A DNA stretch of 64,000 nucleotides, taken from Rhodanobacteraceae bacterium (lineage in GTDB: Bacteria; Pseudomonadota; Gammaproteobacteria; Xanthomonadales; Rhodanobacteraceae). The notes under the pieces were generated by a model. That model saw only the letters and a list, made by a program, of their open reading frames with translations. It was not told the DNA's origin and searched no databases. Shown one piece after another: positions 57,270 through 64,000 of the stretch. Numbering within the stretch: the first letter of the stretch is position 1; each line of letters opens with the position of its first letter. The stretch spans positions 1-64,000 of the forward strand of contig JALUXG010000013.1 in NCBI GenBank assembly GCA_027019085.1. Reading direction: 5' to 3'. Position numbers and translations under genes: made by a program.

Positions 57270-58019
57270 CTACAGTCTGTAACCGCGATGGATGGCCACG
57301 ATGCCGCCGCTCAGGTTGCGGACCTGAACCTCGCCGAAGCCGGCCTGGTGCATCATCTGCTTGAGGGTCAGCTGGTCCGGATGCTTGCGGATCGATTCGG
57401 CCAGGTAGCGGTAGCTGTCGGCATCGCCGGCGATCAGGCGGCCCAGGCGCGGCAGCACCTGAAAGGAATGGAAATCGTAGAGCTTGCCGAGGTGGCGGTC
57501 GCGCACCGTGGAAAATTCCAGCACCAGCACGCGGCCACCGGGTCTGAGCACCCGATGCATGTCGGCCAGGGCCTTGTCCTTGTCGGTGACATTGCGCAGG
57601 CCGAAGGCGATGGTCACGGCGTCGAAGCTGGCATCGGGGAACGGCAGCATCTCTGCATTCAGTTGCGCCCAGCGCAGGTTCCCGACCAGGCCGCGGTCGG
57701 TCAGCCGGTCACGGCCGACATCCAGCATGGCGGCATTGATGTCGCCGACCACGATCTCGCCTTCCTCGCCGACCACCGGGTGCAGCAGGGCGGCGATATC
57801 GCCGGTGCCGCCGGCCAGGTCCAGCACCCTGTCGCCCGCACGAATGCCACTGGAGGCGACAAAATGCCGCTTCCACAGCCGATGCAGGCCAAACGACATC
57901 AGGTCGTTCATCAGGTCGTATTTGCCGGCGACGGAGGTAAAGACCTGGCCGACCAGTTTCTGCTTCTCCCTGAGCGGGACATCACGGAAGCCGAAGTGGG
58001 TGGTGGGCTGCTCGTTCAT
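57270..58019 (-). CDS. ubiE: Ubiquinone/menaquinone methyltransferase UbiE
   Basis: A 249-residue SAM-dependent C-methyltransferase for the benzoquinol ring. It has the SAM motif [26 protein letters not shown] and the C-terminal [11 protein letters not shown]. It acts in the same pathway as ubiK, ubiB and ubiJ in this window, but stands alone here. Confidence 0.97.
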   Translation of the reverse strand: MNEQPTTHFGFRDVPLREKQKLVGQVFTSVAGKYDLMNDLMSFGLHRLWKRHFVASSGIRAGDRVLDLAGGTGDIAALLHPVVGEEGEIVVGDINAAMLDVGRDRLTDRGLVGNLRWAQLNAEMLPFPDASFDAVTIAFGLRNVTDKDKALADMHRVLRPGGRVLVLEFSTVRDRHLGKLYDFHSFQVLPRLGRLIAGDADSYRYLAESIRKHPDQLTLKQMMHQAGFGEVQVRNLSGGIVAIHRGYRL

Positions 58020-58088
58020 CCGGGGAATGCTACACCACGAAGGGCTTGACCACCCCTTGTAGCAACGGAGGGCGCGATGGGTCCTGGG

Positions 58089-59426
58089 TTACAGTCCCAG
58101 CGAAGAGGGTACGGTCACGGGCTGGCCGCCCTGCTTGTACACGTTGCCGGCCTTCATCACGAAATCCACGTGCTGCAGCCGCGTGATGTCGGCCAGCGGG
58201 TTGCCTTTCACGGCGATCAGGTCGGCAAACTTGCCGGGCGTGACTGAGCCGATGTCCTTGTCGTGCTTGAGCAGCTCCGCGGCGTGCATGGTGGCGGCCT
58301 GGATCACGAACATCGCCGGCATGCCGGCCTGCGTCATGTAGACGAATTCGCGCGCGTTCTCGCCGTGCGGATAGACGCCGGCGTCGGTGCCGAAGGCGAT
58401 CTTCACCCCCGCCTTGTAGGCGCGACCGGCGGTGGCCATGATCATCGGCCCGACCTCCATCGCCTTGCGCGCCACCTGGGGCGGGTACCAGCCTTCCCTG
58501 GCTTTCTGCATCACGAACTGGCCGGCGATGATGGTGGGCACGTACCAGGTGCCGTGCTGCTTCATCAGCTTCATGTCCCTGGCGTCCATGAAGGTGCCGT
58601 GTTCGATCGAGTCGACCCCGCCGATCACCGCGCGGCGGATCGCCTCGGCACCGTGCGCGTGCGCGGCCACGGTGAAGCCATAGTCATGCGCGGCGGCCAC
58701 CACGGCCCTGATCTCGGGAATGGTCATCTGCGGGTTTCCGGAGCTGGAGCTTTCGTCCAGCACGCCGCCCGAGGGCATGATCTTGACCAGGTCGGCGCCG
58801 TCCTTGTAGTGCTGGCGCACCGCCTTCCACGCTTCGGCGGGCGAGTTGATGATGCCGTCCCTGGGGCCGGGGTCGCCCTGAATGTCCCAGCGGTAGCCGT
58901 CGGTGGAGTCGGCATGACCGCCGGTGGTGCCGATGACGCGGCCGGCGGTGAAGATGCGCGGACCGACCACCTGACCCGCATTGACCGCGTTGCGAAGCGC
59001 GATCGACTCGTTGTGCATGTCGCCGACGTTGCGCACGGTGGTGAAGCCGGCCATCAGGGTGCGGCGTGCGTATACGGTGCTGCGGATAGCGTAATCGGCC
59101 GGGTTGAGGCGGAATTTTTCTGAATACGTCGAGCGGCTCATCTGCATCGTCAGGTGCGTGTGCGAGTCGATCAGGCCCGGCAGGCAGGTGGCGTCGCGCA
59201 GGTCCACCACGCGGGCGCCAGCGGGCGCCACGGCACCGGGTTCGAGCGACTGGAAGCGGCCCCCCGAGACGACCACGGTGGTGGTGCCGCGGAGCTTGCC
59301 GGCGACCACGTCGACCAGATGGCCGCACTGTACGGCGACGGTACCCGCAGCAGCGGAACGCGCGACGGGCGGCACGATGCATGCCCCGATGAGCGCGGCG
59401 ATGACCGCGAATCGTATCCCCTTCAT
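58089..59426 (-). CDS. Secreted amidohydrolase-family metalloenzyme
   Basis: A 445-residue protein with a signal peptide (AVIAALIGACIVPPVARSAAA). The metal site of the amidohydrolase fold is seen: DSHTHLTMQM, HAHGAEAI, EHGTFMD and FGTDAGVYPHG. It resembles imidazolonepropionase-like and Xaa-Pro/aryldialkylphosphatase-type enzymes common in Xanthomonadales, and likely hydrolyses a periplasmic amide or dipeptide. The true substrate cannot be told. Confidence 0.88.
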   Translation of the reverse strand: MKGIRFAVIAALIGACIVPPVARSAAAGTVAVQCGHLVDVVAGKLRGTTTVVVSGGRFQSLEPGAVAPAGARVVDLRDATCLPGLIDSHTHLTMQMSRSTYSEKFRLNPADYAIRSTVYARRTLMAGFTTVRNVGDMHNESIALRNAVNAGQVVGPRIFTAGRVIGTTGGHADSTDGYRWDIQGDPGPRDGIINSPAEAWKAVRQHYKDGADLVKIMPSGGVLDESSSSGNPQMTIPEIRAVVAAAHDYGFTVAAHAHGAEAIRRAVIGGVDSIEHGTFMDARDMKLMKQHGTWYVPTIIAGQFVMQKAREGWYPPQVARKAMEVGPMIMATAGRAYKAGVKIAFGTDAGVYPHGENAREFVYMTQAGMPAMFVIQAATMHAAELLKHDKDIGSVTPGKFADLIAVKGNPLADITRLQHVDFVMKAGNVYKQGGQPVTVPSSLGL

Positions 59427-59490
59427 GTCCGGTCCTCCCTCCGGTGGCGAGCTCCGATAATGGCGTGCCGAGAGGGTGGCATCAAGCCGG

Positions 59491-62049
59491 TCAGGCGTCT
59501 TCGGCGGGCGGCGGCTCCGGCGCGGGGAGGGGGGAGGCGCCTTCCTCCTCGGCGACCGGGGTGATCTTCAGGATCGAATGGCGCACGTCGCGGCTGAGCA
59601 CCATGCGAGCGTCGCGCACCAGGTCGCCGAGGCTGGGGTCGAAGTCGAGCTTGCCGTCTGCGTCGGTCCACAGCAGTTTCAGTTCGCGCAGTTTCTGGAT
59701 GAAGCCGCGGAACAGGGACTTGTCGAAGAATTCCGGCGCGGTCATTTCCTGCAGCAGTCCCAGGCGTTGAGCGGTGAGAATGCAGGCCTTCTCCAGTTCA
59801 CCGGCAGTCATGCTGCGCGGACCGTTCTTGACCAGCGCGGCCACGGCGATGAAATACCGCTCGAAGGCCTGCATCAGGCTGCGTGCGATGACGCGCAGCT
59901 GGAAGGCACTGTCGTCCCCGCCACGACCGCGGCGCAGCACCCGGCCGCCGGCGCTCGATTCGAGCAGGCCGCGGTCGAGGAAGAAATCCAGGGTGGCCTG
60001 CAGCTGGTCGCGGAAGCCCTGCGTATCCCAGCGCAGGAACAGTTCGTCGCGCAGGAAGGGGTAGATGATTTCCCCCAGGCGCAGCACCGAGGCGCGGCTC
60101 ATGCGCTTCTTGTTGGTGAAACAGGTGGCGACCCAGGCCGCGCAGGCCACCAGGTGCAGGACATTGTTGCGGAAATAGCTCAGCAACACGGCTTTTTCGT
60201 CGTCCACCGAAAGCACGTCGCCAAGCGGATGCTTGATACGCTGGATCCAGCCCATGTTCTCGCCATAGGCAATGATCTGCGCGGGACTCGATCCGGTAAC
60301 GGTGACCCGGTCGGCATACGGCAGGGTGCTCAGCAGCGAGCAGGTCAGTTCCAGCTGGGCCAGCAGGTCGGACTCGGCCATCGCATGCTTGGGCGTGGCC
60401 AGCAGGGTCAGCGCCAGCAGGTTGACCGGATTGACGTCGGCACTGGCATTGATCTCGACCTGGATGCGATCGGCCAGGGCGTCGACCACGCCAGCCAGCC
60501 ATTCCGGCTTGGCCTCGGGGTCGAGTGCGGCATCGCGCCAGTCCACGCCGGAGGCGTCGAGCATCGGGGTCAGCTCGATCGGTTCGCCGAAACTGAGAGC
60601 GACGTGCCCGTAGTGTTCGCGCAGCACCTGCCGGGCGCCGCGCAGCAGCCCCAGCCATGACTCCTTCTGCTTGGGCTTGCCGGAAAGTTCGCCAATGTAG
60701 GACTTGCCCTCCATCAGTTTCTCGTAACCGATATAGACCGGCTGGAACAGTACCGGGCGACGAGGCGCGCGCAGGAACGCACGCACGGTCATCGACAGCA
60801 TGCCAGCACGTGGCGCCAGCAGGCGGCCTGTGCGCGAGCGTCCACCCTCGATGAAGTATTCGATCGGCACGCCGCGGTCGACCAGTTGCGCCAGGTATTC
60901 CTTGAACAGGGTGGAATACAGCGCATTGCCGCGAAAGCTGCGACGCAGGAAGAAGGCGCCGCCGCGGCGCAGGAAACTGCCCAGCACCGGCAGATTCAGG
61001 TTGGCGCCGGCCGCGATGTGCGGCACGACCACCCCGGAGACATGCAACTGGTAGCTCATCAGCAGGTAATCGGCGTGACTGCGATGGCTGGGCACGTAGA
61101 CCACCTCGTGCCCGGGTGCGATGGCCCGGACCTTGTCGAAATGGTGCATGGCGATGCCATCGTAGAGCTTGTTCCAGAACCAGGAAAGCGCGATGGAGGC
61201 CGAACGCACCACCGGGTGTGAGTAGTCGGCTGCGATCTCCCGGGCCATGGCGTAGGCGCGCTTGCGTACCTTGCTCCGGGGCAGTTTTTCGCGTGCCGCC
61301 GTGGCGGCGATGGCCTCGCGCACCGGTTCGGCATTGAGCACGCTGTCGAGCACCGTGCGGCGGTGTGAAAGATCCGGTCCGATGACCGAGGCGCGGATGC
61401 GGCGGAAATGCATGCGCAGTACACGGGCGATCTTGCGCGTCAGGCGAGCCATCGGCATGCCGCCGCGGGGATTTCCGGCTTCTTCCAGTGCTTGCCGCAG
61501 ACTGACCGGTTCAGCGAAGTGCACGACCGTGTCGCGGCCGTTGAGCAGCAGTGCCAGCAGTCGGCGGAAGCGACCGACCACGACCCAGTTTTCCGAGAAC
61601 AGCACGCGGAACCAGCCGCTTTCGCGGGCCGGGGCGCGGCCGACGTAGATCGAGACCGGGACCAGCTGGATGTCCGTGTCGTGGCTGCGGGCAAGGGCTT
61701 CGAGCAGGTCGCGCAGGACGGCGTAGCGGTTCCCGCGGCGCCGCAGGCCGGGACGGCGGCCAAGCGCGAACATGGCGCGACGGCGCCGCAGGGGCAGGCC
61801 TTCCAGGTTCCGTCCGGGATCGGGCAGGCCCGCCTCGCGGCAGGCACGGTCCAGGATCAGGGCATCGGAGTGCCCGTGGCGCTCGATCACGTAGCACACC
61901 GGCAGGTCGGGCTTGAGCAAGGCGGCCGGCTCGGCCGGCTCGCGCTTGATTCGCACCCACGGGTCGAGCAGCAGCGCCATCAGCGAGCGCCGCCTGCGCG
62001 CTGTCGCACGGCGACGCGCGACGCCGGACCGGGTATCGGGGATGTTCAT
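59491..62049 (-). CDS. plsB: Glycerol-3-phosphate 1-O-acyltransferase
   Basis: An 852-residue membrane enzyme that adds the first acyl chain to glycerol-3-phosphate. The catalytic HX4D motif is in YVPSHRSHADYLLMSY, and FIEGGRSRTGRLL, the block with the glycerophosphate contact, follows. The long N- and C-terminal extensions match PlsB of gammaproteobacteria (about 800 residues). The gene follows an amidohydrolase and is not in an operon with gpsA. Confidence 0.97.
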   Translation of the reverse strand: MNIPDTRSGVARRRATARRRRSLMALLLDPWVRIKREPAEPAALLKPDLPVCYVIERHGHSDALILDRACREAGLPDPGRNLEGLPLRRRRAMFALGRRPGLRRRGNRYAVLRDLLEALARSHDTDIQLVPVSIYVGRAPARESGWFRVLFSENWVVVGRFRRLLALLLNGRDTVVHFAEPVSLRQALEEAGNPRGGMPMARLTRKIARVLRMHFRRIRASVIGPDLSHRRTVLDSVLNAEPVREAIAATAAREKLPRSKVRKRAYAMAREIAADYSHPVVRSASIALSWFWNKLYDGIAMHHFDKVRAIAPGHEVVYVPSHRSHADYLLMSYQLHVSGVVVPHIAAGANLNLPVLGSFLRRGGAFFLRRSFRGNALYSTLFKEYLAQLVDRGVPIEYFIEGGRSRTGRLLAPRAGMLSMTVRAFLRAPRRPVLFQPVYIGYEKLMEGKSYIGELSGKPKQKESWLGLLRGARQVLREHYGHVALSFGEPIELTPMLDASGVDWRDAALDPEAKPEWLAGVVDALADRIQVEINASADVNPVNLLALTLLATPKHAMAESDLLAQLELTCSLLSTLPYADRVTVTGSSPAQIIAYGENMGWIQRIKHPLGDVLSVDDEKAVLLSYFRNNVLHLVACAAWVATCFTNKKRMSRASVLRLGEIIYPFLRDELFLRWDTQGFRDQLQATLDFFLDRGLLESSAGGRVLRRGRGGDDSAFQLRVIARSLMQAFERYFIAVAALVKNGPRSMTAGELEKACILTAQRLGLLQEMTAPEFFDKSLFRGFIQKLRELKLLWTDADGKLDFDPSLGDLVRDARMVLSRDVRHSILKITPVAEEEGASPLPAPEPPPAEDA

Positions 62050-62092
62050 GCCCGATAGTGTACTGGCATCAGGCGTCCGTCCGGCGCCGCGG

Positions 62093-63055
62093 TCAGCCCC
62101 GATGGGCGACGGGCGGCCTGGGCGCGGATACCGGCGGCGCAGGCTTGCCGGCTGCTGCCGCAGCGCTGACCGCAGGAGCGGGAGCGGCGCGCTGCAGGGC
62201 CTTGCGCCAGTGGTCGAGCAGGTCCTTGTCGTACCAGTGGTTGTCGATACGGATCATGTCGACCGTCAGATGCTGCGGCTTGCCCAACAGGGTGTAGTCG
62301 ACCCGCACCGTGGCCGTGTGCGCATCGCTTTGCAGCGTGCGCGCGGTGACCGAATCGAGGGTCTGGTCGAGGGACAGGCCGTAGACGTCCAGTGCCTGTT
62401 TGAGTCCGGACCACACGACGGCGTACTTGCGCATGGCCTGGGCATAGTCCAGGGCGGCGACCTGGTCGAGGGTCCCGAGGTCCAGCTTGCGCGCCGTGGC
62501 GGTGACCACGCCGACCACGCGCCGGATACGATCCTGGTCCGTCCAGTCGGTCTTCTGCGCCCAGCTGCCGACGGCTTCGAGCACGTCCCCGGCCTGCTGC
62601 TTCTGGTCCGGGGAGAGCTGGTCAGCCTGGCTGATCCGCGTACTCAGCATCAGTTGCCCCATGCCGATCATCAACGGCAGGCGAGCGCGGGTCTGCGGGT
62701 CCATCTGCCGCAGTTTAGCTTGGATCCGTGACCAGATGCGCTGATTGGCATCCGGGGCGGTCAGCTCGGCCATGGCGCGTGCGAAACGGGCACGGTCCCG
62801 GGCGCTGGCCTGGCCCAGGCGCGCATGCCGGGCGGTCCAAAACGCACGCATGCGCCGGTATTCGGCGGGCGGCAGGAGCTGTTGCAACAGGGCGTCGAAC
62901 TGCCCCTTCTGCAGCAGGTGGATACTGCTCAGGACGCTTTTCGCGGGGGTGGCGCTGGCATGCCCGGACGCCGCGCCGTCATGGTTCTGACCGCAGGCGG
63001 CCAGCAGGGCAAGGGCAAGCAGCGGGGCCAGCCAACGGTATCGAATCAAGGCCAT
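62093..63055 (-). CDS. Putative lipoprotein of unknown function
   Basis: A 320-residue protein with a lipobox (ALLAAC, cysteine near residue 19). The body is rich in charged helices (SARDRARFARAMAELTAPDANQRIWSRIQAKL) and ends in an Ala/Pro-rich tail. No family is recognised. The ATG at 63055 gives a clean signal peptide; a longer frame has none. Confidence 0.7.
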   Translation of the reverse strand: MALIRYRWLAPLLALALLAACGQNHDGAASGHASATPAKSVLSSIHLLQKGQFDALLQQLLPPAEYRRMRAFWTARHARLGQASARDRARFARAMAELTAPDANQRIWSRIQAKLRQMDPQTRARLPLMIGMGQLMLSTRISQADQLSPDQKQQAGDVLEAVGSWAQKTDWTDQDRIRRVVGVVTATARKLDLGTLDQVAALDYAQAMRKYAVVWSGLKQALDVYGLSLDQTLDSVTARTLQSDAHTATVRVDYTLLGKPQHLTVDMIRIDNHWYDKDLLDHWRKALQRAAPAPAVSAAAAAGKPAPPVSAPRPPVAHRG

Positions 63056-63211
63056 GCAGGCATGCTCCGTGGGAATGTGCAGGCCAGCCTGGACCCCGCC
63101 CCCGGCCGCGGCAAGTGAAAAAGGGCATGGGGACTTCCGGCACACCATGGCTGGTGCCTGCCAGTCATTTATCCAAGCCTGGACAATATGCCCATATTTC
63201 CATGGTTTTCC

Positions 63212-64000
63212 TCAATGTGTGTGCAAGGCGTCGATCTTGGCCTTGCGCCGCACGCGGACAGGCTGTTCCCAGACGTTGTGGAACAGGGCCGGCTCCCACG
63301 AGCCGTACATGGGATTGGGCAGCACGAACCAGCGCTCGCCGATCCAGCCCAGGTACGGTTCGATGGCCTTGCGACGCCCGGCAGGGGTGTTGTCGAGCAC
63401 GGTGAGGAAATCGCCGAGCTGGTCGCCGAACTGCATCAATACGCGGTAGTGGCGCCCTATCAGCTCGCGTCGGCAGGTTTTCTGCGAGCCGATCAGCTCG
63501 CAGCCCTTGACGAAGGTGCCCAGGCCGAGGAAGGCATCCTTGCTCACCGGGAAGCCCAGCTTGCGCAGGTTGTCGAGCGTGGCCTGGCCGAGGTCCTTCG
63601 AGCGGTTGGTGATGTAGAACACCTTGATGCCGTGGCGCGCGGCAAATTGCGTGAAGGCAAGCGCGCCGGGCAGGGCCCTGGCCTTTTCCTCGCGTGCCCA
63701 GGCGGCAAAACTGGCCTCGTTGTAGTGGGCCCCCTGGCGAATCAGGCGTGCCTCGTAGGGCGAATTGTCGAGCACCGTCTCGTCCACATCGAGAATCACT
63801 GCGGGCTTGAGCTTGCGCACCGGGCCGGAACGCTCGTCATGCGGCAGCGCATCCCAGTTGCGGTCGCGCAGGGCCTGCAGCAGGCGGTCGCGGGCATCGC
63901 GGTAGATCTGGAGGTACACCAGGTCGTGTTCGACCGAGAGCTGCGACCACACCGTGGCCTGCAGCAGGTCGTCGGGTCCGGGCCCGCGGTGAACGGCGGC
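63212..64000 (-). CDS. HAD-superfamily acid phosphatase (class B/lipoprotein e(P4) type), partial
   Basis: The 5' end lies outside the window: the frame continues beyond position 64000 (residues AAVHRGPGPDDLL precede the visible GTG at 63952). Visible motifs are VDETVLDNSPYEARL, the DXD-type nucleophile region, ITNRSKDLGQATLDNL and FLTVLDNTPAGRRK. This is the class B/e(P4) pattern, so the enzyme should hydrolyse phosphate monoesters, usually in the periplasm. Confidence 0.88.
   Translation of the reverse strand, partial: AAVHRGPGPDDLLQATVWSQLSVEHDLVYLQIYRDARDRLLQALRDRNWDALPHDERSGPVRKLKPAVILDVDETVLDNSPYEARLIRQGAHYNEASFAAWAREEKARALPGALAFTQFAARHGIKVFYITNRSKDLGQATLDNLRKLGFPVSKDAFLGLGTFVKGCELIGSQKTCRRELIGRHYRVLMQFGDQLGDFLTVLDNTPAGRRKAIEPYLGWIGERWFVLPNPMYGSWEPALFHNVWEQPVRVRRKAKIDALHTH

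Overview
The window is 64 kb of GC-rich (mostly above 60% GC), densely coded gammaproteobacterial chromosome. Gene content and protein sequence suggest Xanthomonadales, most likely family Rhodanobacteraceae (Rhodanobacter/Dyella-like). This is inferred from the cyclase / SagB-like dehydrogenase / leader-peptide triad known mainly from that order, the TonB receptor-halogenase-glucanase locus and the GTAGGAGCG-type REP elements. I found no rRNA, tRNA, CRISPR array or intact transposase.

Layout. 0-16.4 kb is mostly housekeeping: an EAL protein, a SNF2 helicase, secB-gpsA, rpmB-rpmG, a fatty-acid desaturase, a Gld-like ABC export operon, hemF, gpmA, a PII protein, ubiK and comM. 16.5-17.5 kb is a small lower-GC island with a HicBA toxin-antitoxin pair and a broken gene, bounded by imperfect inverted repeats. 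18.0-25.5 kb holds a K+/Na+-proton antiporter and then a putative ribosomally made modified-peptide (RiPP) locus: SagB-like dehydrogenase, NHLP-like precursor peptide, adenylate-cyclase-like/TPR protein and a cNMP-binding/GGDEF protein. 25.6-30 kb is the glyoxylate shunt (aceA, aceB) with a divergent LysR regulator. 30-34.4 kb has an acyltransferase, arfB, REP arrays, ubiB-ubiJ and trmL.

35-48 kb is one sugar-utilisation locus: LacI repressor, TonB receptor, flavin halogenase, glycoamylase-domain (GH144-like) glucanase, a binding-protein ABC importer, a GH1 beta-glucosidase and the importer ATPase. Sequence TGAAAACG(A/T)TTACA occurs both before the repressor gene and in the beta-glucosidase/ATPase intergenic region, which points to a LacI regulon. 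The inferred flow is oligosaccharide uptake across the outer membrane, periplasmic cleavage, ABC import and cytoplasmic hydrolysis; a beta-1,2-glucan or other beta-glucan substrate is likely but unproven.

48-64 kb returns to core functions: a candidate C-rich-loop small RNA, a DUF4156 lipoprotein, a DUF465 protein, ttcA, an aromatic aminotransferase, cysD-cysNC with an SLC13 anion permease, ubiE, a secreted amidohydrolase, plsB, a lipoprotein and a HAD acid phosphatase that runs off the right edge.

The most unusual signal is in the peptide locus. A block of about 1.7 kb (roughly 21,655-23,345) is abruptly AT-rich. It covers exactly the 3' (core) end of the precursor gene and the C-terminal TPR half of the convergent cyclase gene, while both genes' 5' parts have normal GC. 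This looks like a swapped specificity cassette.
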